Shown piece by piece: positions 1 to 11,400 of a stretch of DNA of 64,000 bases. The translations under genes and the position numbers were made by a program. This DNA is from Incurvaria masculella (Eukaryota; Arthropoda; Insecta; Lepidoptera; Incurvariidae). The notes below the pieces were generated by a model that made no database searches, had not been told where the DNA came from, and saw only the letters and a program-made list of their open reading frames with translations. Every line of letters begins with the position of its first letter. Position 1 is the first letter of the stretch. The DNA lies in contig OX335649.1 in the NCBI GenBank assembly GCA_946894095.1, positions 16,882,001 to 16,946,000 on the forward strand. Reading direction: 5' to 3'.

Positions 1-1639
1 TTAGTTTCTTGGATTTTTCATCTAAAGGGATTTGATGAAATCCTGACGTAGCGTCAATTTTTGAGAAATATTTTGATCCCTTTAGCTGAGCAAGAGTAAC
101 TTCGACTTTTGGTATCGGAAAAATGGGGCGTAATATATTTTTATTAACCTGCGTATAATCACCACACAACCGTATCTTATTTCCTTTTGGTACCACCACT
201 ATAGGCGATACAAACTGTGTTGGTTCTTCGACTGGACTCACAATACCTAATTGTACTAATCTGGCTAATTCATCCTTCAGTTTACTCAATAAAGGAATAG
301 GCACAACTCTTGGAGTTGCTTGTACAAAAAAGCGTGGATTAGGCACCAAACATATAGAGAACTTGTCTTTGAAAACTCCCAATTCATTAAAAATTTTTGG
401 AAATTCTTTCATTACATCAACCTGACTTTTAAGCTGATCACATTTCATAGATTGTTCATTGGCCATAGACATTAATTTCACAATTTTCAAAGCCTGTATC
501 GCTGGTCTGCCCAAAATTGGTGTTTTTAAATTTTTTATGACATATACTTTACCTTTGAAACAATTCTCTTCATATACCAATTTTAACGTAACTACCCCCA
601 CAATTTGTAATTCTTTACCGTCCGGTCCCACTACTTTGTCTTTGCACGGAACGATAGTTTCTTTTCTATTTATTAAAACTTGGTCTGGGACTGCCACTAC
701 ATCCGCTCCTGTGTCGACAAGAAAAACAATATTATCAATAAATTGATCTTGACCTGTATACACAGCCATCACCCTCTCATACGACTCGTGCCCCACCTGC
801 AGCACTTTCTTCTCATCACCCTCTTGTAATTCTTTTGTGTTATGGGTCTCAGCTCGGTTGATATCCTTTTGAAAACAGAACTTTCCTCCCGCTCCTGCTC
901 TGCACATCTTAGCGAAGTGCCCTACTCGCTGGCACTTGTGACACCGCACTTGAACAGCTGGACAATTCTCCTTAGAGTGTCTTGCATTACCGCAGAACCA
1001 GCAATTATTATTCTTCTTCTCTTTTATTTTATTTATAACCGTGAGCTCCGAGTCACCCGCTTGCATTAATTTACTTTCTTTTTGTTGAATTTCTGCCTGC
1101 CTCGTAATTAATGTTGCTTGTTCCAATGTCAAATCTTCTTTGAGTTGCAACCTTTCACTAGTTTTCTTATCTTTAATTCCCACTACAATTCGATCCCTGA
1201 TCAATTGTTCTTTCAGTGTACCGTACTCGCAGTTTTCAGCCAAATTAAATAATTTTGTTATGAACTGTTCAACGCCTTCATCAATATTCTGTTCAAGAAT
1301 ATTAAACTTATATCTCTCAAATATAATATTTTTCTTCGGTGTAAAAAGATTATCAAACTGTTGTAATACTTCTTCGTATTTATCTAGAGACGTGAACTGA
1401 GTCAACAGCTCCTCAGCTTTATCTCCCATGCAATACACGAGAATGTTTACCTTTTCACAGTCGCTCTTTTTATCGTTACCGGTGATGCTCATATACCTGC
1501 TGAAGCGCTTCTTCCACAGCAGCCAACGATCATTTTGGAAGGAGAATTTGTCAGGCCAGAGATCTATTCTGGCACCCCCCGCCGCTGTTGCCGTCGCCGC
1601 TGTTTCCGGCCGTTCGCCGATTTTATTTGGCTCTGCCAT
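1..1639 (-). CDS. Ty3/gypsy-type retrotransposon gag-pol polyprotein, 5' part (continues beyond left edge)
   Basis: One uninterrupted minus-strand frame runs from an ATG at 1639-1637 to the left edge, about 546 codons. The first ~200 residues are gag-like (acidic and basic helices, no enzyme motif). Two CCHC zinc knuckles follow at about 910-990: CWFCGNARHSKENC and CHKCQRVGHFAKMC. An aspartic protease motif LVDTGADV lies near 700-720. The start of the reverse transcriptase sits at 1-260, with PKGNKIRLCGDY and a later KIDATSGFHQIP. Gag, protease and RT are in one frame, so no frameshift between gag and pol is needed. No stop or frameshift is seen, so the copy may be young. The catalytic YxDD box, RNase H and integrase would lie to the left, outside the window. 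Other assignments (BEL/Pao, copia) fit the RT motifs less well. Confidence 0.85.
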   Translation of the reverse strand, partial: MAEPNKIGERPETAATATAAGGARIDLWPDKFSFQNDRWLLWKKRFSRYMSITGNDKKSDCEKVNILVYCMGDKAEELLTQFTSLDKYEEVLQQFDNLFTPKKNIIFERYKFNILEQNIDEGVEQFITKLFNLAENCEYGTLKEQLIRDRIVVGIKDKKTSERLQLKEDLTLEQATLITRQAEIQQKESKLMQAGDSELTVINKIKEKKNNNCWFCGNARHSKENCPAVQVRCHKCQRVGHFAKMCRAGAGGKFCFQKDINRAETHNTKELQEGDEKKVLQVGHESYERVMAVYTGQDQFIDNIVFLVDTGADVVAVPDQVLINRKETIVPCKDKVVGPDGKELQIVGVVTLKLVYEENCFKGKVYVIKNLKTPILGRPAIQALKIVKLMSMANEQSMKCDQLKSQVDVMKEFPKIFNELGVFKDKFSICLVPNPRFFVQATPRVVPIPLLSKLKDELARLVQLGIVSPVEEPTQFVSPIVVVPKGNKIRLCGDYTQVNKNILRPIFPIPKVEVTLAQLKGSKYFSKIDATSGFHQIPLDEKSKKL

Positions 1640-2100
1640 ACTTACGGACCGCACTCTGCGATCTTTCTCACTTGTGAGATAATCCCACCGCTGCCACCAT
1701 GTAGTAAAACCAACTAATTTGTATTTAGCTCCGAGTACTTTATTGCATCCATTTTCTCACTGACTTAACAACCTCTGTTGCTATGACAATAGCTGACACA
1801 ACAGTTTTTTCGATTCTCTTGAAATCATGCAGCCTTTAAGACACCTAACTATATCAGGTTTTTTTTTTAGGTTTTTCGTTTTATTGACATTCTAGCCCTT
1901 CAAAGTATTTCTTTTAATGTTGTACTTTGTATAAAACATTCTGACACTTTACCATCTTGACAAAAAAGTAGCTTGTGGATGTTACATTTATTATTAACAA
2001 ACATATTTGCATTTAGTGACATATTTTCTGACCTCAAAAATAACTTATCTGCAATGATTTATCTGTTTCTTTGAAAGGAATTCCGACAAGCAACATCGAC
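1..2100 (-). mobile_element. LTR retrotransposon, 5' end (outer LTR boundary unresolved)
   Basis: A likely primer-binding site lies at 1682-1699; on the minus strand it begins TGGTGGCAGCGGTGGGAT. It directly follows a CA dinucleotide, as expected at the inner edge of a 5' LTR, so the LTR starts at 1700 and extends rightward. TTTATT at 1738-1743 is AATAAA on the element's strand and may be the LTR poly(A) signal. The outer LTR edge cannot be fixed without the 3' LTR; a plus-strand ACA near 1804 or near 2096 are candidates. The leader between PBS and gag ATG is only about 42 nt. Confidence 0.65.
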
Positions 2101-2685
2101 AAGCATGTTGCAGTGAACATCACTGGGGACGCCATTTCGCTCCGCTCGTTCCGTATGGCAAGATATTAAAGAAACATGTTTTTAACGTACATTCTGGTCG
2201 TTTATTCAACTCTTATCGGTGAAAGGTGATGCCGGGTCCTTGTAGTTTTTATTTAGGCTTTCATGTTTACTCGTTATTACGCAGCGATGGGGCATTTAGA
2301 AAATAACTGGGAGCGGACGTTGGGGGAAGTTGCTACGGAAAGACTGAGGCGACGGGCAAAAGGCGCGCGACGTTATGCGGGCCGCTCCGCATATCGCGGC
2401 GACAGACCACGCCTCCTTACCATATCTCCTCTACTTAAAATATCTTTGGGTGAAACCTAGGATAAAAAATGCAGACACAGCTATTTGTTTCCTGGTAATA
2501 GATACGTAATATCAAGGACTGGAACCGTGGTTTTCAAATGCAAGTATGAAGTCGGTTAAAAATAGGTTTTTATGACCTCCAAAGTTTTCTGATAAGCCTC
2601 ACCTTAATATTTTTTTTATTGATATGGTAAGGTTTGCCGACAGGCTACACAACACAGCGGATCAATTAAATTGTGACATTACTCA
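2100..2685. other. Repeat-rich spacer, no gene
   Basis: No host gene seen. About 2,466-2,560 resembles one arm of the TTAA-flanked MITEs at 26.5-27.25 kb (shared run around cagacacagNtatttgtt). The open frame at 2,263-2,460 has low-complexity arginine-rich content and no recognisable domain. Confidence 0.4.
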
Positions 2686-2844
2686 GGGCCGATTGCACGA
2701 AAGGACAAAAAATCAAAATCAACGTCAAAGTATGATCAAACACGTCAATTTGTGTGGACAGTACGGAAGGAATTCTATGTGGATCACTCAAAGTGACGTG
2801 TTTGAACACTGATTAACTCAGCCGTTTCTTCGTGCAACCGGGGC
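2686..2844. mobile_element. Short inverted-repeat element (MITE)
   Basis: The left end gggccgattgcacgaaagg and the inverted right end gccccggttgcacgaaga form imperfect terminal inverted repeats. The pairing continues inward (gatcaaacacgtca against tgacgtgtttgaac). No coding capacity. No clear target duplication identified. Confidence 0.55.
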
Positions 2845-3655
2845 TTAGTGTAGTTTGATTACCAGAAGTTGAATAAATAAATGATTGTATACATTGGAAA
2901 GAGAAGGAATTCTTAAGTCCTTTTTACTCTATGGTTGATTTCAGCATGACAGAAAAAGATCTCAAATGTGTCTCTATTTCCGGTGAATAGATTTCAGACG
3001 AAACGACTGTACACAGTAGTTAGCTGCTAACAAACGTAATGCCAATCAATAGGTATTCTGGGGTAGTGCCCTTGATAGAGGGTCTCAATCCGTAGCGCGG
3101 CTGGGCGTGGCAGGAGCTGCCGACGATGCACGCTCACATCAAACTTTAAAATAATAATAATCGTAAACATAAATTATAAAATGATATAGGTATTTGATTG
3201 GTAAAAGCTATTAAAACGTTGTATGGTTAATCCCTTTAAAAATGGTAATTATTTTCAATGTGGCAACCCGAAGCAGCGGTTGTTGATTTCCTGCCACCGT
3301 GCATCAACTTTGCGGCGACAATCCCTAGATGGCGCTTCCGCAACGATTCATAAATTATTGTTTTGGTTCAATGATTGGCTACGGATTCGCTCACGTGACT
3401 ACTATGTGTGCATTCAACACTTTCATATTTTTTTTCATTGATTATTAGGTAAAGCTAACCGTTGCCAGACGGGTGAATCAATGTAGAATGAACAACTTAT
3501 AATGATCGTTGAAAAAAGGCGTTCGCGACCCATTGCATCACAGTGGGGAATGCTAGACAGAAAAGTTCAGCGCGATAAAAAGTTCAAACCTAACCTTTGC
3601 CTCGGACAATTAGGATTGGGTCAGGCCCAGGAAAATTAAACTTTTAGATGCAAGA

Positions 3656-3776
3656 AATATTTGGGTATTTGGCTAATACTACAACTACTGACATGATATT
3701 AGCCCAACACACCATATGGGAACTAGGTGCCATGCCAGGAGGTCCATGTACGGATGTATTGAACTGGAACTGAACT
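3656..3776 (-). mobile_element. SINE 3' fragment
   Basis: Matches the 3' third of the SINE family whose fullest copy is at 40,918-41,318 (shared blocks around ctaggtgccatgccagga and the gacatgatattagcc block). Truncated at its 5' side. Confidence 0.6.
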
Positions 3777-3778
3777 TT

Positions 3779-4426
3779 TTTTTTATGCGACCTGACATGG
3801 ATGGCTAATACCAGACAACTACCGTTATGATATTAACCCAATACACCACATTCCCGAAGGAATTAGGTCCCATGCCAAGAACATAGACCAAGACCTTCCC
3901 TGTGTGAGCACGGCTATATTGAACTGGATGGAAAACACGGACAATTTTTCATTGCCGCTTCGACCATCTTTTCATCCAATGCGATGGTACCAACCCGGGC
4001 GGGCTTAAACCCTACCACCTAGTAGGGGAACGGGACCTACAGTTTTACATCGATTCCGAACCATGGAGCAGCTCGCATTCGTGACGAAATGCACTTATCG
4101 AACTCGGAAAGAGAAAGACAGTGGTGCATGTCGGATACAGGGGGTCCATTCAGAGCAAGAGTGAGTTCGAGTTCGGGAGTGAGTTAACCTAAAAATAGCT
4201 GGGAAATATATTATTATTTAAATAACGGAACCATTTATACTTCCAACGTATTTACGGGACAGACCAGATTTTTACCTAACTGTAATGATGTTCAAGAAGT
4301 GTGGGAACATTGACTATTTAAAAAAGTGAGTTGATATTTAATGACGAATTCGAACTCACTCTTGCCCTGAATGGACCCCCAGGCCTCTGTTACGCTAGGC
4401 CACTCCCCGCACCACTAGGCTACGAT
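3779..4426 (-). mobile_element. SINE copy, near full length, interrupted by a MITE
   Basis: Read on the minus strand, the tRNA-like head starts near 4,426 (gtagcctagtgg, box-A-like). The body follows, with the shared gatggtaccaaccc block seen on the plus strand near 3,985, and the 3' end is an A-run at 3,777-3,785. The head and body are separated by a 239-bp inverted-repeat element at 4,141-4,379. Removing the insert restores co-linearity with the copy at 40,918. Confidence 0.75.
4141..4379. mobile_element. MITE with about 30-bp TIRs inserted in a SINE
   Basis: Ends begin GGGGTCCATTCAG on both strands, and the inverted match continues through gcaagagtgagttcga. Flanks are CAG at 4138-4140 and CAG at 4380-4382, a 3-bp target duplication inside the SINE sequence. 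No coding capacity; superfamily not assigned. Confidence 0.7.
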
Positions 4427-4697
4427 ACAATAGTTTTCTTTTTTTCTTCAATTCTTTTAATCCCTGTTATAACCACCTCCAGTTACCTGAAATCTGAAAG
4501 GTAACTTTTGGTTACATTGCATATTAATACGGTGTAACCGAAAGGTAACTTGGTGGATCGGGCGTAAACCCGATAGATGTCTCTGGAAAGCTAATACATT
4601 CTGAAATACCTTGCTTGTGCATGAACATTTTGCTTAAAGATTTCCTAGGAATAATTACGAGAAAATGTTGAAAATCTATGTAAAGCAACAATGTTAT

Positions 4698-5133
4698 AGT
4701 CCCACATAGATCATTTTGCGCCTGGCTGGGGGCGCCACTGTCGTCTTATGGGTACCACAGGAAATAAAATCCCCCATTTATGGGCAAACATTTCAAAACC
4801 TACCTATATAATAAACTCAGCCAAGAATTAATAGTGGGTAACCAGAATTGTTGCAATGGCAACACATGCCTGTAATGGCGAAGACGCGCTCGTTGACTTT
4901 TTGAAATGGGAGTATTGCCCATTTTTTTTCTTTTTAGTCCTCGAAGAACTTTCTCACATTCAAGACAATCTTACGAACTCCACTTTTGTCCACGTTAGGC
5001 ATTATTTTACGCGTTTGAAATACCGAAAAAGGCAGCGCTCAACATAAGGGGAAATCTGACAGTCGAATGATGTTCAAGATGGCGACTGCTTAGTTTCAGT
5101 TTTGGCCTCGCGCAAAATAACCCATGTGGGACT
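4698..5133. mobile_element. Inverted-repeat element, about 436 bp
   Basis: The left end agtcccacatagatcatttt and the right end (inverted) agtcccacatgggttatttt form a TIR of about 24 bp running to ttgcgc. The interior is AT-rich without a recognised domain. A right-end relative lies at 11,640-11,705 upstream of IntS5. Confidence 0.55.
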
Positions 5134-5275
5134 CCTCTGCCAACTCAAAGAGCAAGGACGGTGCACAGATAATAATGTGAAGGTGTGTTTACTGTGTGGA
5201 GTATATCTAGGTATGTCTCGGGATAGAGATATATACGTATATCTCAGTCAAATTCTGCGGCTTGGTCATTGACTT

Positions 5276-5289
5276 ATATATTACTTCGT
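5276..5289. repeat. LINE target-site duplication, left copy
   Basis: atatattacttcgt, identical to 11023-11036. Confidence 0.88.
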
Positions 5290-5476
5290 CTCTGCCGCCG
5301 CGATCTATGGTTACCACATGTGTCAGTGAGCCGGTCCGGGTTTTTTTCATTTATTTAGCGATTTAAAGGCCTCTGAGGCTGGTTTGTGTGTTTAACTTTT
5401 GTGGTGTGGGACCTACCAACTAACCGTACGTACATACACATTAACTAAACCGACCCGTCCCTTTTTATGCACGGAT

Positions 5477-7086
5477 ATGGATAGCTTGGAGAGGGACAGA
5501 GGACCGGATGACCCCGGAGGGGGTGCTCCGTCCGTCTCCCAGCTAGAGCTCGCGGCTTCGGCAGCGGCCCGAGAAGTAGAGATCCGCAGTGAAACAGAAT
5601 GTATATCGAATCCTGTGTCGCCGGCGGCCTTTGTCACGGTCGATGACGCGGATGTCATGGACTATAGCAATGGCGGTACCGGCGACCGATTGAGAAAACG
5701 AAAAAATCAAAATACTAGTTCTCATTTCGATGATGATACCTCCTAGGCGTAAAACTCAACTAACCACTTCTAAAGTGGACCAAAATCCTAAAAAGATAAT
5801 TGCATTAAAAAAAAGTACAGTCAACATTACTCATTCACAGGACATCTTACCAACCCAGACCACCTCTCTTACCCAACTCACCCCTTTGACCAACCAAAGC
5901 TCACGCCCCTTTTCCCAAATTGGTAGGCAGCTCTACACACAATTGGATAAGGGACCTTTTTTGGTACACATATTCCGAATTGAAGCAGACCCTTCGGCTG
6001 GCACTTCAATACATCATGTTAACTTCGGACGCCTCCTGATGCAAAATAAAGTACCTAATATTTTCCAAGGAGGAGTAAAAAGTCTTGGTCGAAATAGAAT
6101 ATGTATTGAATTCATAACGGCTCAAGCAGCAAATTTCTTTCTAGATAGTGATTTTTTGTCTGCTCAAAAATATAAGGCGATAATACCGACGTACAACCAG
6201 AATGGGGCTGGTCCGGCAAATACCTGCTGATTGGACACCAGAGGAGATTGTTCAGTACGTCGACGTACCAAACGGTTGCGGAAAGGTTATTAAAACCAGG
6301 CGTCTTAATTTCAGATCGGCTATTGAAGGTGTCACCACCTGGAAACCTTCCCATACTGTGGTTCTCACGTTTGATGGCCAGGTTCTACCTGACAGAGTAT
6401 TTTGTTGTCACAACTCTATACCTATTGAAAAATATATTTATCCAACCATCCAATTTCACCACTGCTGCCGATTTGGTCATACGAAAGATCAATGTAGATC
6501 CAAACCTCGGTGCTATAAGTGTGGGGAATCACATACTGGGGAGACCTGCAAAGAGGTAGAAGTGACCTGTTTGTCATGCTCTGGAAACCACACTGCGATC
6601 AGCAAGACGTGCACAGAGCACGACGGACAGCTTGCTATCAAGACGTTAATGACAGATGAATCAATTTCATATGCAGAGGCCTCCAAAAAAACTGGTCCAC
6701 CACGAAGGTCGTATTCTGAAGCCCTTAGCAATTCTTTAGGTAAGAACCCTGTTGTAACATCCTCCCGCAAAACCGTGCTCCTCAAACCCAAATCACATGC
6801 ACCTCTATCACCGAGCTACGATAAATATGCCCATAACAGCATAATAAAACAATTTAATTTTCCCACTCCCCAAAATGGGTGTGCATTGCAAACCCAAAAT
6901 GACAACCATAACACTTTCTTTGAAAGTCCAGCCCTCGAGACATTACTTTTGACCCTGATTTCCTTAATCTCTTCACAACCTTCATTACCGACCAACGTTG
7001 CCTCTCACCTCAAAAAACTAACACAACTTTTAAATAATGGACACCTCAACAATGATCCAGTGGAACTCACGAAGTATCCGAGATAA
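5477..7086 (+). pseudogene. LINE ORF1 (gag-like nucleic-acid-binding protein), two frameshifts
   Basis: The start is taken at ATG 5477 (MDSLERDRGPDD). The frame breaks near 5,735-5,745 and again near 6,200-6,215, so the product is split into pieces ending at 5,746, 6,230 and 7,086. Homology runs through all three pieces. The C-terminal third holds three CCHC-type knuckles near 6,450-6,615: CCRFGHTKDQC, CYKCGESHTGETC and CLSCSGNHTAISKTC. In the family this protein coats the element RNA and acts as a chaperone. Its end overlaps the ORF2 start at 7037 by 50 nt. Confidence 0.8.
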
Positions 7087-10000
7087 GAAACCAGAACTAA
7101 TATCCCTGTTTAATAAACATAAACCCATCATCGCTGCAATCACGGAGACATGGCTTAAACCAGCATCTATTTTCAGAATGACAGGATACAACTGTATCCG
7201 GGATGACAGAGATGATGGCTGGGGTGGTTGCGCCCTTTTTATTAATAATTTTATCCCACACTGTCAAGTACACCTTCCTCCGCATAGCAACAACTTTAAT
7301 GCTGTGGCCATACGGACGAAGGACATCTCATATCTGTGTGTATATATCCCCCACCCCCTGACCTCTATTATCCCTGAGCTTAGAGCAATTTTCAATAGTT
7401 TAACTCCTCCCTTTGTAATTTTGGGTGATTTTAATTGTCACCACCCCCTTTGGGGCTCGACCCATCGAGACTCCTTTGGAACCAGATTGGTGGACATAAT
7501 AGACCAGCAAAATATTTGCATCCTAAATGATGGCTCACCCACTCGTAGAGTTTCTCCACACCAAGGGCATAGTGCCGTGGATCTGACACTATGTTCCACT
7601 AGCTTATCCTCTTTATTAACTTGGAACATATCCCACCTCTCCCGTGGTATCTCCCAATATTAATCACCCTCCCTCTTAGGACCCTGCCTAGGCAGGATAC
7701 AACACCCCTTCTGAAATATAGAACATGTAATGCCGACTGGCACTCATTTAGCAGTGCAGTGGAAATTAAGGTGACAGTTCTTGCAGACATATCCCTGAAT
7801 AACCTAGACGATTGCTATGTTAATTTTGTTAACATACTTATCAATGCAGCAGATGAGACCATACCACTTAAAAACTCGTCAGCTAAGAAATTGGCATCAC
7901 CTCCCTGGTGGAACAACGAATGTACACAGGTCGTTAAAGCGAGAAATGAGGCAGAACAACAATATTGCTCGGATATGTCTATGAATAATTTTATAACCTT
8001 TCGTAGAAATGAAGCAGGTGCTAAACGCAAGTTACGTAAAAAAAAGCGTGAAGGTTGGCACCGGTTCTGCTGTTCCATTTCACCGGATACGAAATCATCT
8101 TTGGTTTGGAGAAACATTAAGAGGTATAGGTCGGCCTTTACAGATTGTAATACCCAAAAGGCAGAATCGCCAGCATGGATTGCCCACTTTTTAGATAAAT
8201 TAGCACCCCCATCAGCCCCTCAGGCTCAAGAGATTCCACAATTGTTTACCCCTACCTCCTATACTGATCCAATGAAAGCCCCTTTCTCCCTTTTAGAACT
8301 CCAATATGTCCTAGATCATGTAAAAGACTCAGCTCCAGGAATTGATGGCATTCCCTATTCATTTATCTGTAAGGCCCAGCCTAAAACGCTACACTATTTT
8401 TTAAACATTATTAATATGGCTTTCGATAACAGCCATATACCCACAACATGGAAATCCCAAATTATAATTCCAATCCCCAAGCCTAACAAGGATCCTAATG
8501 ACCCCTCTTCCTACCGACCAATTGCCCTATCCTCAGTCCTTGCGAAAATCACAGAACAACTAATAAAAAATCGTCTAGATTGGATCGTTGAGAACAGAGA
8601 AATCCTAGCCCCAAATCAGTTTGGTTTCAGAAAGGGTCGTAGCACAATTGATAGCCTCAGCATTTTTACCACAGATATACGACTAGCACAGAGCAGAAAT
8701 GAATCAGTTGTTGCTGCTTTCCTAGATGTGTCGGCAGCATACGACAATGTCTTGCTTTCAGTCCTCAGGCAGAAAATGCTGAAGCTGAGGATTCCTGATA
8801 AGCTAGTCAATTTCATTTCTAACCTTCTAGCCTCACGCACAATCCAACTAAGAGTCCAAGGAGAGATAATAGCTACCAGAGCAGTATGGCGGGGTCTACC
8901 CCAGGGCTCTGTTTTAAGCCCCCTTCTATATAGTATATATACTCACGACTTAGATCATGGAGTTACAGCATTTGGACGAATCCTCCAATATGCTGATGAC
9001 CTGCTTGTCTATGTCACTGACAAGTCTATCTTAGACGCCACTAACAACCTAAAAAAAAGTCTGCATAATTTAAATTTGTGGCTGACTGACCACAGCCTAG
9101 AACTTTCCGCAACAAAAAGCAGCATAATGATATTTTCAAGACGTCGGTTGATTCCCCCATTAGATATATTCATAAATGGCATACCTGTCCCCACCAAAAA
9201 AGAGGTTAAGTTCCTCGGGGTAATCCTTGATAGCAAAATGACAGGAAGGGCTCACCTGGAGTACACCGTCCAGAAATGTGAAAAAAATATAAACATTCTC
9301 CGCACGCTGTCAGGGGTCTGGTGGGGTGCTCACCCATTTTCGCAAAAAATACTATATAATGCGCTTATCCGTAGCCACTTAGATTATGGCACGTTTTTAA
9401 TAGAACCTTGCAATAAAAGAGCTCTCCGGAAGCTAGAACTAATCCAGTCAAAGCGCATGAGATTAATCATAGGGGCTATGAAATCATCTCCAATCAACGC
9501 ATTACAAGTAGAATGTGTAGAACCCCCACTCGTTTTGCGACGTCAATACCTGGCAGATCGATTCCTATATAGAGCTTCAATACTATCAAATCACCCAATC
9601 TTTCCTAAACTAAACCTCCTCTCTCAATATTGTCGCTGTAAGCCTTACTGGAAATACAAAACTTACCCTGCTCTTGTCAAGAGCTTTGACAGATTTAGAT
9701 CTATTAGATCCCCCGTTCAACGTTCATGCCCTATTCCTCTTTACAGCTCCCCATATTTTACTCTCATTTTTAAGCCAGCTGTAGAATTCAGTATCGGCAT
9801 GGACAAAGACACTATACATGCTAACCACATTTTTATCTCAATAACCTCTGAGAGATGGCCCAACTGGCATCTTATCTTTACCGACGCATCGAAAAAATCT
9901 GAGGTTGGTTGCCTAGGGGCAGCCATGATACATCAGCTCTCCAAGACTAATATAAAATTGAAGTGCCCACCGGAGACATTTGTTTTCACAGGTGAATGTG

Positions 10001-10734
10001 TTGCTGTCTGTGAGGCAATCAACTTTATTAGAAGTAAGAAATTTCCCAAGACAGTTATACTGACGGATTCCTTAAGCTGCCTCCAAGCCCTCCATCAATA
10101 TCCATTTCATGCCAAAATTTCCCAAATTATCCTCAACATTAAAGAAGCCCTGGTCGGATGCCTTGAAGAAAACCTTGAAGTCCTGCTTGCATGGGTACCG
10201 AGTCATGTAGGCATTGACGGCAATGAACTCGTCGACACCCTAGCTAAAGAGGCAATACTGACCGGAGACAGAAGGACATTCATAGTATACCCCAATGACT
10301 TACTCTCCCTTCCCAAGGTCACGCTACGTAGGGATTGGTGTCGCTTATGGTCCCGAACGCAGAAAGAGAGGGGCCGCCACTATGCTCAACTGCAAACTGA
10401 TATCCCTATCAAGCCATGGTTCTCGAAACACAAATATATGTCGAAGAGTGAAACCTCTATAATTTGTAGAATGCGTTTAGGACACTGCTGCACCCCTGTG
10501 ATGTTAGCAAAGTTACGGGTAAGGGACTCCTCCCTCTGCGAATGTGGGCTCGCGGAGGGAGACCTAAACCATATGTTCTTCTCCTGCCCTTTAAATACTC
10601 CATCACTGTACACAATACTTCCAAGATTTAAAATCCCTCTCCCTACCAATATAAGCTGCCTTCTAACCCTTTCTCATCCATCCTACCTAAAAGTGTTGTC
10701 CTATTTTATCAAAAACCATAACATTAAGCTGTAA
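7037..10734 (+). pseudogene. LINE ORF2: endonuclease / reverse transcriptase / RNase H, one frameshift
   Basis: APE-type endonuclease at 7,037-7,660 (NSRSIRDKKPEL, ITETWLKP, VILGDFNCHHPLWGS). A frame change at about 7,640-7,665 falls where the conserved Ser-Asp-His motif should be; the Ser-Asp is missing and the frame moves. From 7,621 a 1,037-codon frame continues. It has reverse transcriptase near 8,280-9,250 (fingers SSYRPIALSSVLAKI, LDVSAAYDNV, active site QYADDLLVY). RNase H lies near 9,850-10,250 (FTDASKK, FTGECVAV, LTDSLSCLQAL, WVPSHVGIDGNELVD). A C-terminal Cys-His motif (CECGLAEGDLNHMFFSC) is near 10,540-10,590. All RT and RNase H catalytic acidic residues are present, so the visible lesion in ORF2 is confined to the endonuclease end. 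Confidence 0.88.
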
Positions 10735-11022
10735 TTTTTAGTTCCCCTCTTTTTTGAGACTAACCATGTATTTTTTCTTTGTTCCCCAGGAGTCGTTATT
10801 ACAACCCTCTTATTCCCTACTAATAGCACATACGAAACTCAGATAGGTAAAATTTGTTCACGTAAAGTTTTTTAATAAATTGACCACTCCTACATGAATC
10901 TTCACAGTAATTGGCAGAGTTAAAATAGGGTGACACCAAAAGTCACCCAACAACACGACACTGGCAAAATTGTCTACACAACAGTAGACAGAGGCCATCA
11001 AGCAAAAATCATCATCATCATC

Positions 11023-11036
11023 ATATATTACTTCGT
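11023..11036. repeat. LINE target-site duplication, right copy
   Basis: atatattacttcgt directly after the TCA-repeat tail of the LINE; identical to 5276-5289. Confidence 0.88.
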
Positions 11037-11064
11037 AATCTTGAAATCTTCCCTTTGAAATCAT

Positions 11065-11400
11065 TGGGCTTGGTAGACAAGGACTGACTAAGGAGGTTGA
11101 GAGACGGATTCAACTGGGTTGGCTGCCTTCGGAAAGCTTAAATTCGCTTTGAGGTCTGACCTCCCGCCAGATGTAAAGACCCGAATATATGACCAGTGCG
11201 TCCTCCAGGTTATGACGCACGGGTGTGCAACGTGAACTCTAACGGTCGACGTTGTCCAAAGGTTGAAAGTTGCCCAGTGAGCAACGGAGAGAGCCATGTT
11301 GGGAATATCGCTACGGGATATGGTGCGTAACGAGGCAATCCGCGGACTCATCAAAGTAGTCGATATTGGACACCGGGTGGCTAAGCTCAGCCTTATTGCC
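11065..11400 (+). pseudogene. Decayed RTE-type LINE fragment (C-terminal RT region)
   Basis: Reads as EVERRIQLGW, then after a frame change AFGKLKFALRSDLPPDVKTR, and later ATERAMLGISLRDMVRNEAI and HRVAKL. This is the conserved C-terminal region of a lepidopteran RTE endonuclease/reverse transcriptase. At least one frameshift near 11,125 and two TGA stops (one at an expected Trp) make it dead. The catalytic domain is absent. Confidence 0.75.

Larger units (their letters stand above)
5290..11022 (+). mobile_element. Full-length I-type LINE with flanking target-site duplication
   Basis: The unit has a 5' UTR, an ORF1 remnant with three zinc knuckles, ORF2 (endonuclease, reverse transcriptase, RNase H), a 3' UTR and a short TCA repeat tail at about 11,009-11,022. 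It is bounded by identical 14-bp copies of atatattacttcgt at 5276-5289 and 11023-11036. RNase H in ORF2 together with a simple-repeat tail instead of poly(A) is typical of the I group of non-LTR elements. Frameshifts in ORF1 (two) and ORF2 (one) make it non-autonomous. It ends about 850 bp upstream of the IntS5 start codon. Confidence 0.88.
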
